Below, piece by piece: positions 1 through 12,458 of a stretch of 64,000 nucleotides of DNA. Each line of letters opens with the position of its first letter. Position 1 is the first letter of the stretch. Under the pieces are notes generated by a model. It saw only the letters and a program-made list of their open reading frames with translations. It searched no databases and had not been told where the DNA came from. The stretch is from Polytrichum commune (Eukaryota > Streptophyta > Polytrichopsida > Polytrichales > Polytrichaceae): NCBI GenBank assembly GCA_950295325.1, contig OX485804.1, positions 59,920,533 through 59,984,532 of the forward strand, read 5' to 3'. A program made the position numbers and the translations under genes.

Positions 1-3000
1 ATTGATCCCAGAGGGCTAGCACGTGCCATCTTGTCGCTGGCATCGAGTGGAGGGGGAAGTACTATCACGCAGCAGGTGAGGATTGCATGAACATTATTTT
101 TTCCCATCTCATTTACCGTGAGGTGCTTCCTGGTTCATCTTTTGTGATACCGAAATACAGTATTCGCGTGGGATTTGGATGAGTCCTTTACTATGTGAGA
201 CTGCCATGTGGCAATACTTCAAGAATAATCATTTATCAAAAGCCGAAGCAGGAAGCACTCTACGATATTCGACCTCTCACTCTTCGTATTCATGTGCTTC
301 TAGATTATAAGTGGTGCAGGAGCTACGAAATTGACAGAATTTTTTCCCATTTCTCTCCTTATCAAAATAATCATACCACTTTAAGTTCCATCAAGGTAGA
401 TATGAGCATAAGAGATGTCGTCTGCATTGAGGACTGCAAATTGAGGAGGGCAAAGGTTACTTGCAAAGGCGTAATCTTTAGAGCATTTTCCCATTTAGAG
501 CACTGTCTTCTCCATTCTTTCCTGGTCTCTTGCTGCTTAGCGATCGCCACTTTGAAAGTCTGGAAGTTCCAATGACTTTCTGTTTTTATGGCTGCATCAC
601 AGGTTCAACCTAAAATCATGTCCCAGCGTAACTTTGTGTGGGGTCAGGGAGGACAAACATTATTATGAGTTCTTTAACGCAATACCTTCAGCCTCACGAA
701 ATTGATCAGAATATGAGGATCACAACAATCTGTGTCGTCTATTGTGGTTGTCCATGCAGCTTGTGAAGAATGTCTTTTTAACAAATGACCGCAAGTGGAC
801 GCGGAAACTTATGGAGATGATCTTAGCGATTTTATTGGAGAAACAAATGAGCAAATGGGATATATTACATCTTTACCTCAACAAGGTAACTGCGAAACCT
901 GGAAAACAAACTTTGTCCAGATCCTGGTTAAAATTGTGTTCTCAAGATATATTAGTCTGTATGTGCAAGGCCACTTTGGAAACTGGAAAAATGTAGTCGA
1001 ATGACTGGTACCAAGGAGCATCCAGTTTTTTTTAAGGTAGGAAGATGATTGAATAGCTAGTGTAACTTGCATCAGATGTTCTCAAAGAGGAACTGGGTAA
1101 AAACCTATACTTGGCCTTATTTGAATGAATTGCTGTTGGAGCAGGCACATAGGCAGTCCTTAGAGGGAACCTTAGATCCAGTAGTCCAGATAATCTTACA
1201 GTAGTCTTACAGAATTTCCATACATGGTGCTATTCATGTTAATTGTCATGTCTTGATCTTTCTCAGTTGTTGAGTGAATCTGGATTGTGTAAATCAATGA
1301 TAGCAATGGAGAAAGATGTCACCCCTGTCCATGCCTCATTCAATATTGTGAATGGGGTGTGTGGGTTGGGGAACCAAGTAATCTGGATATACAGTGAGGA
1401 CGGAACAGTCTAAGGGACTCAATCGTGCTTAAGAGTAAGAATTTTAGAAACTTGAGGGGATGGTGGGTCAGACATTTTATGTCTACAATTTTGTACAGTG
1501 GAGAAATAATTTTGAAGAAGGAATGGCATAGAGTGAAGGAACAGGATACAATATCATAATATAATCTGTCCGTCTGCTTTCAGACCAGGGAGAGTGTGAA
1601 GAAAGGGGACAAGGAGATTTCTAGTTTGTGGTAACAAGCTTAAGGTTTATAGTTCTTTTAGTAACTGTTCCCTGTGAATAAAGAGTTTTGTAGTAGGAGT
1701 AGGTTATTGTTATCTTTAATTGTGCCATTGTTAAGTTGTGAAAGAGTTAGATCAGTGGTGCACCCTGGTGACAAAAAACAAACTGCTCCCACATAGTATG
1801 AACACCTATATGGTAGACAATAGGCAAGTATCCATTTTCCTTCCTGCAGTCCCACTCAGGTTTGGCTTGACACTAAAGTGGGCTTTATTTGTAGCTTGTT
1901 GTGTGGTTCTCTTTTCTGTAACCTACACTTTGTCTTATAAAATGTGAAGATTCACTTGCACATGGATATGCTTTAAATCTACATTGTGTCTGCTTTCAGA
2001 TTTATTGGGGGCATGGTGTGTATGGAATAGAGGCAGCTTCTGCTCTCTATTTTGGTAAGCATCCATCACTGCTAACTTTGGGTGAGTGTGCCATGCTTGC
2101 GGGTATCATTCCTGCACCTGAGCTCCTTTCTCCCTATCGAGATCCTAGTCGGGGAAAGAAAGCGCAGGCGAGATCCCTGCGGCGAATGGTTGAGGCTGGG
2201 TTTCTTGACCCTGCCACAGCTGCCGCAGCTGTCAATGAACCCCTTCGTCTGGGTATTGAGGGAGATGATGGTTCTTCTGGGCCTTGGAGAGCCCCGTACT
2301 TTGTCAGTGAGGTGGGTTCTTTGTTTTCCACTTCAATATATTGGGATGGCATTTTCATTTGCATTCAATACATAGCCTTTTCTCCCTGTTACAGAAGAAA
2401 ACGCTACTAGAATTGGGGATCTCTAGTGTTAGTTCTCTTTATTGTATTGCCAAGCTCATAAGGGAAGAGTCATGTGACAGGTGCTCTATGAGTTGTACCA
2501 GAAGTATGGGAGGGAGGAGGTTCTGCAAGGAGGATTCCAGGTACTATAGGCTATGATTAGTGCATCTAGCATGTATTTAAAGGATCTAGCTCTATTTTGT
2601 TGTCTTTCTGTAAAGCTTTACACCACTGAGACCTCTTTTTCTTGTGCTCGTCTGTGTTTTGGTAATGTTGTGTTTAATTTTGGACCTCTGAACTCTTATC
2701 TTGCCAAACAGGTGCATACAACACTAGATTTGGCAATGCAAGATGTGGCAGAGAAGGTGGTTAGAGATGGAGGGGTAGAATATGATAACGAGCGAGTATT
2801 ACTGGGTGAGAAGGCCATAGAAAGATGTGTGGAGGCTTTAGATATTCTTGTGCTAGCACGAGAGCAAAAGATGGAACAGGCTTCTCTTGTAGCTGCCACA
2901 AGGTAGATAATACAGGCCCTTTGATGATATATAGGTAGTTTATTTGTTCTAGATATATGTTGAATGATCCTATATACATGTGTTTGATACAATATTTTCC

Positions 3001-6000
3001 CTACTTTCTGTCATGCATTAGTTTTAAAGTGGAAGGATGTCTCTCAGATCAATGATGTGGAACTTACAAATTTCTGACAATAGAGTAGCTCAAAATATAT
3101 GATTTCTTACTAGTGCTAGTGGGTTTTCTTGAATGTAAAATATTCCTACCTTTTGAAACCATTTGCAGCTGTGAATCCTCGAAGACATTGTATGATCTGA
3201 ACTTGTTAATATGATGCAGGGCTCGTGAGCAAGCGCGTAATTATGCAATGATAACAGATAACATGGGAAATCAATCAACTCCGGAGGAAAGGTAATTTGT
3301 GCTCAAATTGATTCTCATCAACGAGAGTTGATAAAACGTGCTACCAATCTGATACAGTCTTTTGTGATACTTTTGAAGAGTTGAAGAGTCCTTTTAACAA
3401 GGCGCCCCAGATAAATATGAATATTGAAAATAGGCAACGTGTTTTCAATCTGCTAACCATCAATGAGAATCTGTAAATAGTTGCAGCTTCTAGGCAATCC
3501 ACACAGAATAATGTGGTTTGCATGGCAATTTAGCAGTAGAGATATTTGTTTGTTCACCTGCATTGTGACAGCAATCATCTGCCACCTGGTTTCCAAATTT
3601 GTGATCTGGATACAATGTATTGTATTTCTGTATTCTCACATAGAGCATTCATGAGTAACTCTTCCTTTGGTGTGGCAGGGAAGAGGCTGAAGAAATAGCA
3701 GCGTCCTTAGCAGCCAAAAAAGCTGCAGATGCCATAGCCAAGAGATTTGATGCAACGTACAATCTCGCTTCCTGGATGTGTTTTTCTCATCAAGATAGTT
3801 TGTGTGTGAGATATTCACCAGTTACAATCTACATGCTAGAGAAATGTCAACCTGATGCTTGAGATTTTTACTCAATCTTGTCTTGTAATGACTGATGACA
3901 GGGAGAAGGCATTACGTGCTTCTTTAGCTGACCATGAAGAGGAAGTGAAAAAGGCTGCAGAGGCCAGGTATAATTAATCTCACAATAGTCTTAGAAACTA
4001 TATATTTTGAAATGCATTAGCAAGAGTTACATTTTGGAAAGCAACATTTAGCAAACTTGTGCTGAATTGAGTCTTCAATCAAATGCAAAATCATGTCTCA
4101 AGTTAAATAGATTTCAGTATTCTTAACAGAAGATATATTTGCAGAATGGAGGCTGCCATGGTAGCCATGGATCCTATGACTGGAGCAGTTCGTGTATTAG
4201 TTGGGGGTAGAGACTACTATGAAAGCAACTTCAATCGGGCAACCCAGGTTCAGAAAGTTTCTATGTCCCTCATTCACATCAACTTCTGTCTCTGTTGCCC
4301 CTTTTCAATGTCTCTATGTAGCACAGCTTTGATATGCTTGAATGATTTTGTGCTCAAGTTGCAACAATACCTGATTTACCAAACCTAGTTATTTGATCTG
4401 ATATTTGAAGACAATTTATGTGGATGATTTTTATGCACTTGTTCTGTCTAGGGTTCAAGTAATGTATCCCTTTGATCTCTATGCTTTGATTTTAGACATA
4501 TTCTGAATAGGGCTCTCTTTTCCGATCACAAAGTACTTCCCTTTAAATTTTGCCACGTGTCATTTCTACATTAGTTGGGCGAATTTCATTTGAAGCTGTG
4601 TTTCACTGTATGTTTTCAATTTGTGGCTGGGTGCAGGCATTTCGTCCTCCGGGGTCTACTTTCAAGCCAGTTGTTTACTTGACAGCCCTGGCTGAGGGAA
4701 TGTAAGAACTTGTTTTGTAAACGCTAAGTAGCCCGTGCCTTGTATTTGCATAGAATGTCCAGAAGCCTCCCTCCATGCCCTTTGCTAGTTGCACTTCGAA
4801 ACACCTCTTCTGTGGGGCGAGCTTATTTTCTTTTCAATGTCCAACCTGAGTGGAAAATGCTAAATTGACTGACAAATTATAGGAATATTGAGTTTGACCT
4901 TTTAGATTCTGATGTTTCATGGAACACTATTACTGATGATAAATACTGTGAAACCTATTTGCATTGTAGCCCATTCTGTTCAATGTGTGTGCATATTGTC
5001 TTAGAATGTTAGCAACAACTTGACTTTTGCTCAGTCATGGAGTGGAAAGTGTAGTACAGACCATAGTAATCCCCACATACACTGTTCAAGACATTGGTTG
5101 TAGAGCCCTCTGATTATCCACTGGAATTATTAGTATGAATACTATTCAGTTCTTTGATTGATACAAAGGATCTAATCCCTAAGCATTTTCCCTCAATAAC
5201 CACAGCATGCACTAAATACTCCTATTGTAAATAATAAACAGAATACCTATATGGTAGAAATTGATGCAAACCATACTAATTTCCCTATACACTAAGTCCA
5301 ATGAGTGGTGTAGTTGATTTAGCAAAATTGGGGACAACTCCTTTGCACTTCTGGGTTATGTTGCACGAAACATTTGAGAAACTGAACTAAATGGGGTAGG
5401 TTCTAGACTACAGTTATAACGCAAGTTTAGGTTTGTGCACAAGTTTGAGGGCTTCCTCAACAAATTAGTGATTTGGATTGCACAGTGAACGAGATCATGT
5501 GCTCATGGACGAACCTTACACAGTTGGTGATTTTTCTCCTGAGAATTATGACAAGAAATTTAGAGGACAGGTGATTATCTCAGTTTATTTCCATGTCATT
5601 TCCTGCATGGGTAGCTGTATTTCTTTTGGGGTTTCACTTATTTTTGCTATGGATAGATGATAAACTTTTCTTAGCTAACTTTGTTAAATATGGAAATGTA
5701 CTAGGTACTATGGCGTCCATGATTGTCCTGAAAGATAATGTGATAATTATGCCATTTTAACTGGATTTTCCCTGGTGACCAGGTGACACTTGAGGAGTCT
5801 CTGCTGAAATCCTTGAATGTGCCAACCGTAAAGCTTTGTGCAGAAATAGGAGTAGACAAGGTGAACATCACTTCCTCTTCCTCCAAAGTGTAAAGATAAA
5901 TACTGAAAATTACCATTTATGTTTCTTATGCCACTAGAATATATCATCATGTTGTCAACCTGGAGCTTGTAGTTGTGGTTTGGGCAATGACCAGCTGTTG

Positions 6001-8577
6001 GATGATCAGATATATGTGCATTTCTGGGGCCTTCAAATTTTATGGTAGGGAATCTGAGGCAGTTTTCAATGAAGAATCACATTTTAATGAGCTACAGGGA
6101 TCTTTTATTGAAACCCAAAGAATTGCCTTTGAAAGGACAGTCTGTTTACTTAAAGTTTTATGTGAAGTGTTGCAGGTGTGTAAAATGGGAAAAGCTTTAG
6201 GGATTGACTCCAATCTTCCTCATGAGCTTTCATTGTCACTTGGAGGTTGTGAGGTGAGGACTTTTTTGGTCAGTCAAATAATTTTTAGTTGTTGCTCTGA
6301 AAATGAAATCCTTTTGTGAATGACATGGGTTGCATATCAGAATTGCCACTAAGACGCCTATGGATATGGCGCTCATTATCCCACATTTCTTAGGAAGGCT
6401 GCTCAAAGGTCGGGATGTCAATATGCAATGCTACTTTGAAACTACGTAGTGTAACTTTTTCTTGAGTCTTTGTTGTGCAAACAAAAGCTTTACTAAATTA
6501 CAACACAATACATTATTATTTGTAATTTAAAATTGTGATATAAAGATGTGGCAGATTTTTTGTGAGTGCTAGGCTTTTACTCTTGACTATGCAGGTCACT
6601 CCATTACAATTGGCCACTGTTTATTCAACAATGGCAGCAGGGGGTGTGTATCACAAACCTCACTTAATATCCCGGGTCGAGAAACATGATGGGCAGGTTT
6701 TGGAGGAAGTTAAGGTGTGTTTCTGAACCATTTTTCTGGGTTGCATAAGTTTAGGTTGTATCTAGGAATTCTTCACATCAAAGCATTCTCAGAGACCTTG
6801 AAGATGACATTGTGGAAGTTTAGTTTGTTATTTCTTTAGCTGGCTCACCATTTCTGGGTTTGTCAACTCTCCAATTTCAGAAAGTGAACTTGGATCTTGA
6901 TTGTCAACTTTTGGATGAGCTGTATCTCATGTATTGGTTTTTGCGGAAATATATAGGGAGGTGTTTTACCTACCTGGTCTGCAATATAATGTGTGTTCTT
7001 GCATGTTTTACAGCCAGTGTCAACTGAGCGTTGTGGTGCAGTAGCAGATGAATATGCCATCTCAGAAATCAGGTCACTTTTGCAGGTCTGTTATATTTCT
7101 TCTTGGGAAGAACAAGTCTGCACTAGAAACATTGAGCAACATTTCACAATCAGTCCTTGTAAGGAAACATTTAGATCCTCTAAATCACCTGCAATGTTGC
7201 AAAGTACAAGTGTATTGAATTTGTATATGAATAAAATTACTTACTAGCAATTTATTTGTTCACAAGTTTTGAAAATTTGGTGTGGGTACAAATATTCTTT
7301 TAACCAAGAATTTGTCCAACTTCAATGTGCCCTAAGTTCGTTATTAATCATTCCAAATTAACAGGCAGTAGTGGACCGAGGGACTGGGCGAGCTGCAAGG
7401 ATTGGACGGCCATGTGCAGGGAAGACAGGCACCTCCGATGGTCACCGTGATGTTTGGTTTGCTGGCTTTACTCCCATGCTCTCTTGTGTGGTAAGAAATC
7501 TTTCCTAAGCTCTCATATGTTGAATGCTTATGTTTGGTTTTACGGTTTTGGTTGTTTGCATTTTTTAATAACTGTAAGCATTAATCTAGCAGATGAAATT
7601 AGACCACTTTCATCTGGAGCAGGACCATCACATTTTCTGATGGTAGCACGTTTTTTAATATGTTTCTGATTTTCTGTAGCTGATTGCTTTGTGGTTTTCC
7701 TCAGGTCTGGCTGGGGTATGATGATAATACACCTCTTGGAGGGATCTGGCCAGGTAAATTGAAATTGAATTGTTTAGGTGCCACCTGATACAAGAATTTT
7801 TGAAAACACACATCGAGGTGTTTTTTTCCCAACCCTGAGTGAATTCTTTTTTGGAATAAGTCAATATGATTTTCCTGACCTATTTTTGCTTTCTATGCAG
7901 CAACTGGATCTTCCCATGCAGCACCACTTTGGAGGCAATTTATGAAGCATATACATGAGGTAGGGGAACTATGTAGGCTCCTTTCCAAACTTGATCCAAA
8001 AGCCTTGGTTTGTAAGAGAAAATGGTGTGGATTAAGAAGTTTGCCTGTGGTGTGCCTACATTATGTGGATTTTTCTTGGAATAGTCTTCAGGAATAATCA
8101 TGACCCGTATTACATGCATTGTTGTATTCAAATCTTGTCAACAATATGTGCAGGGATTGCCCATTCAGAAATTTCATGATATAGGACGTGATCGGTATGG
8201 GGGTAGAGCTCCTCGCCAATTTGGCAAAAGGTCTCGGCGGCCCCATAAGATTGGACTAAGAGTATGTGGTTCTGTTTCACCCTTTTGATTAATAATGTTT
8301 CAGCTTGGGGTATATTCTGGTACACTTTAAATGTGTTATAATCGACTCCGGAGTCCATTCATGTTGACATCATTTTGTGCAGGAGATAAGGAAGGACTAC
8401 CGGCGGATTGATCGGAAGTATCTCTGGAAGGATGTATGGGACTGGGAAAAAGCAAGCTTTGCCTGGGAAGAGCGCGAGAAAATGCAAGAATGGACAGTGG
8501 AACGAGCGAAAAGAGCCGAAGAAATCAAGAGCATGAAAGCACAGTGGCAAAAAACACTCTCCATTCCTACCCCGTAG
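1..8577 (+). CDS. PBP: Class A penicillin-binding protein (transglycosylase/transpeptidase), 5'-truncated by window
   Basis: Polymerises glycan strands and cross-links peptides of peptidoglycan; in early plants this acts in plastids. Exons: 1-75, 760-885, 2000-2311, 2481-2540, 2712-2902, 3220-3291, 3679-3756, 3902-3967, 4145-4247, 4637-4701, 5486-5570, 5783-5860, 6176-6253, 6595-6714, 7014-7085, 7365-7490, 7705-7753, 7901-7959, 8154-8261, 8383-8577 (2118 nt, GT-AG borders, frame kept). Visible residues: GT51 motif GGGSTITQQ (17-25), LVKNVFLTNDR (26-36), VYGIEAAS (74-81); transpeptidase motifs S368-T-F-K, S421-L-N and K547-T-G-T-S. All three penicillin-binding motifs are intact, so the enzyme looks active. 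Odd features are an Ala/Glu/Lys-rich stretch between about residues 212 and 327 and a charged tail at 606-705. The first GT51 catalytic motif and any transit peptide lie upstream of the window. Introns exclude bacterial contamination. Confidence 0.95.
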
Positions 8578-8971
8578 AATGCTGCTACTGGTGAGGTGAC
8601 ATTTTGTTCACTCATTAATGGATTAGATCACCAACTTCTGTATGTGCAGGTCAGATTAGGTATAAATTTAACTTGTGCCCAAATGCCAGATGTCATCATG
8701 TGATTGGTTAGATCATGGTAAAAGATGATCTTGAAACTGACCTTAGGTAGAGATGCGAGCTTTGAACTTGACCTTAGCAGATACTTTTGAACTTGTTTGG
8801 CCTCATGCTTTGTCAAAATTGTATCACATCCGTGTGCACCTCAAGGATTGAGTGGAGCTAGGCTAGGTTGACGTACTGGCTGCCCTGATTAGAAACATGG
8901 AGTTGTAAATTAGAGCTGGAATGATGTGGTGCAAAGAACAAAGTGGTGATTGAGCACTAGACAAAAGTACA
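8578..8971 (+). other. PBP 3' UTR / spacer
   Basis: No reading frame of note. The segment probably holds the 3' UTR of the PBP transcript; I could not fix a poly(A) site. A possible acceptor (TATGTGCAG, ending 8649) and the run of possible exons further downstream leave room for a spliced or extended 3' end. Confidence 0.4.
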
Positions 8972-9329
8972 ATGAGGCTCTACTTGTCTCCTGCAGAAAG
9001 TGAAATTGCTCCTCCTTTAATAAGTGCAGATCCAAGCTTCCAGACCTTGAGGTATTTGATGTTGTTCCCCTTAATTCTTGTTCTTAATTTTAATGTATTG
9101 ATTGTAGGGTAGTTATTTAAGGTAACATATGGCTAATTGGTGTTTTCCTTGACTTCTACACAGGTGTCAAGGAGATCCTGTTGATGTAACTATAGGTGAG
9201 AATGATCATTTCAAATTGCTGGGCTCACAAAGTGAGCATTATTTGGGCAAAGCCCTTTTCAACAATATTAATAACAAACTGCAAGGTGGAAGTCCGTTCT
9301 TCACTCTAATCCCTGCACTCATGGGCTAG
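8972..9329 (+). CDS. Possible two-exon small ORF (81 aa), unknown
   Basis: An ATG at 8972 opens a frame to 9051 (LTLR-like end TTG AG, donor GTATTT at 9052). An acceptor TTCTACACAG ends at 9163, and joining to 9164-9329 keeps the frame to a TAG at 9327. The spliced product is 81 aa, containing ISADPSFQTL, CQGDPVDVTI and SPFFTLIPALMG. The 112-bp intron is T-rich near the acceptor. I recognise no domain. It lies 395 bp after the PBP stop on the same strand, so it could be its own gene, the end of a longer gene, or an alternative 3' end of the PBP transcript; direct fusion to the last PBP exon does not fit in phase through the splice sites I tried. Confidence 0.3.
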
Positions 9330-11139
9330 CTTTTCTGAAATGTTTCTGTTGTTTTCTCTTGGTATTCTGTATTGTGTTCAATTCTGATATAGTTTCTGGT
9401 GTGCAACATATCAAGCGCAGGAGGCATGGCTATTTGAGAATCATTTGTACTTATCTGCAATTTTGTTCTAACCATATTTAATTATTTCTTGGGTCCGTTG
9501 ATCTTTGGCAACTTAAATGATACCTGTTCGCTATTCTGCAAAAAGTGAATTTCCTAATTCTTGTGAAAGAGAAAGAGAAACAGTTCATTCAAGACAAAAG
9601 TTACCATTTCTAGGTGAGGTCGTGTGGATCATCATCGTCCAATATGTTTTCAAGAATACCAATATGTTTTCCCCAAACATGAGGTATGGCTCCAAAATGA
9701 ACAGAAATTCCTTGCATGTTTTGGTCCAAGAATTGTGGGTTTGTAGTGAAATTATGCTCTAATTGGGAGTTGGACCTTGTTAATAGATTGGGCCTTAAAA
9801 TGTGACCTTGGAACTGTGTAGGTAGGTACCTATTATGTGGAAGTTCTGTACATTGTTGCTTGTGGAAGTTAAAAACATCTGACTCCACTAATGTTTAGAG
9901 GGGTACGCAGTGTGGCCTTTGGAGTCACAAAAGTCTATGAGAGTGGATGTAAATTGATGCCAAATTATGATTCTCAAAATGTCAATGGGAATATTTTCAT
10001 GCAAATACCTTACTGAGGTGTGTAGAACCACCAATTCTTCTCTCAAAAATTTCAAGATGAAATGACCATTAATTTAATCAAACTGTATGTACAATATTTT
10101 GCACATAAATTAAGCTCATAATTCCAGCTATGATTGTCAGTTTAACTTCAATGCTGACTACATGTGGGCCTTATGTGGTCACACTTCTTAATTGGATACC
10201 TATATAGAGTCAGATATGGCAAAGCTTGTACTTAAAGAACAGAAGCCACTAAGACATGTATTCCGACTATATTGACTATGTGCTTGAAACATGATACCCA
10301 TTTTCAGCAGTTTGACACAATTGGGAGGGCCTATGTGATCACAGTTCACTTAATTCTGGTGGTTCCTATGTGTTCATGAGCAATGCACACTTGAAGTTCT
10401 CAACCTGCTTTGACAGGCCTCAGGTGCGAAGCATTCAGTTTAGAATGCTAGTCTAAGATAGTTGGATATGGAACCACTTTAGGAAGGTGTGCTTGTAAAA
10501 GCCTTTTCTACTTCAAATCAGCATGACTTTAAGCAGGCAGAAGAACACAAGCAGCTCTCGTTCAAGCATTATCTTCTTCTGGTCAGACAATTGCAACACC
10601 AGGGACATCTCCACTTCGCCGTGAATTTCTTCGTTGGAGATCCTAGATGCTAAATCTAGCACCAAAATGTGCAATGTGGATAGGGGGATCTAAATTTTAT
10701 TTTGAAGACTACATCAAATCCTGGCTCAAGGTTTTGGGCAGCCAGGGAAGCTCAGCCCAGCCCCCTTCTTCTCGATTTTGCACTGCAGGGCTCCAAGACC
10801 ACAGGAACTCCAAAATCAAGAGATCCTATTAGTTGAGGTCCAAATTTTGGACCCAAGGAGTTTCCACTAAGGTCCCAAGTCTAAGGTATGAGAAAATGAA
10901 GTGGCACTAACATGGCACCGCTTGCCAAATTTTGTTGGTCCCAACTCAAGAAAATACTTCACCCAACTTGAAAAAACAATCTTCAAGCTTGGGTTTGGCC
11001 TCCAGTCCAAAAGTAAGGTCCTTAAAGGTCCAAGAATGATTCGTTGACCAATTTTAGGGAGTCAGACATGTTGAGGCATGAGCTATGATTGCATGTGCAT
11101 TGAATAAACTATTTTTGCATGCACCTAGCTATTCCATGT
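9330..11139. other. Spacer without recognised gene
   Basis: AT-rich sequence with only short, unsupported frames on both strands. I see no domain, RNA gene or clear repeat in it. Confidence 0.6.
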
Positions 11140-11396
11140 ACCAAGTGAGAGAGGGAATTATCATATACGAGTGTACCTCTATTCATCAAACATAAAAACC
11201 TTAAAATAAAATGCAAATTGGAGGTGACTTTTTAAAGTGTATGTGACATGAGAATTAGTTTTTTAAATCCTTGAATTAGTCTATTTGACATCATGTGACA
11301 TGAGTTGGCAACAAACCTATAGGGGGTCAAGTTTTAATGTTGGATGGATGAGAGGTATGCTTGTATATGATAGTTCTCTCTTTCCAACCAAGTGAG
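11140..11396. mobile_element. Mutator-like MITE with 10-bp target duplication
   Basis: A 237-bp body (11150-11386) is flanked on both sides by the direct repeat ACCAAGTGAG (11140-11149 and 11387-11396). The ends are inverted: the left end reads AGAGGGAATTATCATATAC and the complement of the right end reads AGAGAGAACTATCATATAC, with similarity continuing for about 45 bp (both reach ACCTCT and CAAACAT/CAACAT). A target duplication of 9-11 bp is typical of Mutator-like elements; there is no coding capacity, so it is a non-autonomous derivative. A diverged relative sits at 48490-48718. Confidence 0.7.
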
Positions 11397-11872
11397 GCAC
11401 CCTAACCACACGTAGTAGAGAAAGGAGAGACTTATCATGACAACCTTGAGCGCCCTTAGCCTCAAGTGTGGTGTAGTCTACACTTGAACTTGAAGGTCGG
11501 CGACCACACAAAATTCTAAACTCAATGGCCTTTAGTTAGCAACCATAACAAACAATGATTATAGTATTTTCTTATTGTAGTAGTAAATATTTAAAATTGT
11601 GTGGAATGTTGATACATTAGCATGAGGTAACCCATAACACTACTCACCTTCTTGGTTGTCTTTCTTGGGACAAGGTATCAAGCAAGAGACATTGCTTATT
11701 TGGAGCACTTAGGTTGTGTATTGTATTGACAGGTAGTTGTAAAGTTGGAGTTTTATTTTATTTTAATTGTAGCCTCTTTCTTTGGAAAGAGATCATCATG
11801 TAGCTGCTTAGTAATGTTATGCCTAAGGTAGATGGGTCTTAAGTGGCTTGTTTTCTTAATCGTACCCTTATA

Positions 11873-12200
11873 TTTGATTGGTATATGGTTTGGCAAGGAT
11901 CAAAGAGCAAACATCATAATGACACATGTTTCAAAGAGATTGGACTACGCCTTCAAATATTAATAACTACTCTACACTCAACAATGAACACAATTGGGAG
12001 GACCTCATGTATCTAGTCAAGAAGTCAACAAACATGCACTTCCGATGCTCAAAACGAAATCAAGGGAGGTCCGATTTTCTTCAATATGGTTTTCGTAGAT
12101 GCTTCACCGTACATTTGCTAATGCAACACAAGTTTCATTGTGTAAATGTCAGCGGGTAAAAGTTGGAGAACATGAAAAACAAACCAAATAACACCCACAT
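11873..12200. repeat. Dispersed repeat, copy A
   Basis: This stretch resembles 56072-56340 plus 56762-56805: shared blocks include TTGGCAAGGATC / TTAGGCAAGGATC, AAAGAGATTGGAC / AAAAGATTGGAC, CATGCACTTCCGA, GGGAGGTCCGA and AACACCC.CATACCTTAA. Copy A lacks about 420 bp found in copy B between the last two blocks. Element class unknown; no coding frame is kept. Confidence 0.6.
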
Positions 12201-12430
12201 ACCTTAATTGCATGCTGGGGCGATCCAACCCATACATTGGTTCCTCGGAGGCAAGGGTTTAGGCATCCAACAAGGAATGAATGTGGGTTGGTTCGCCCAA
12301 ATCTCAATTGCACATATGAGTGTACCTTATTTTGCCACATGAGTCCGGTCGTGTGAAAAGGACCTTCCTATCTTGGGTAACTCAGTTGATGGGAAGAATA
12401 GCCAGAAAGTTCCAAGCCGAAGAAACACTA

Positions 12431-12458
12431 AAGGAAAGGAAGGAAGGAAGGAAGGAAG
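12431..12458. repeat. (GGAA)n microsatellite
   Basis: About six tandem GGAA units, imperfect at the left end, upstream of the presumed promoter and leader of the GCK-domain gene. Confidence 0.85.

Noticed and set aside
1-8577. PBP as bacterial contamination
   Set aside because: The coding sequence is split by 19 introns with GT-AG borders and consistent phases, which bacteria do not have.
8383-9329. PBP continuing by splicing into the 8972-9329 ORF
   Set aside because: No donor in the last PBP exon gives the needed phase 1, and the exon has its own stop at 8575-8577.
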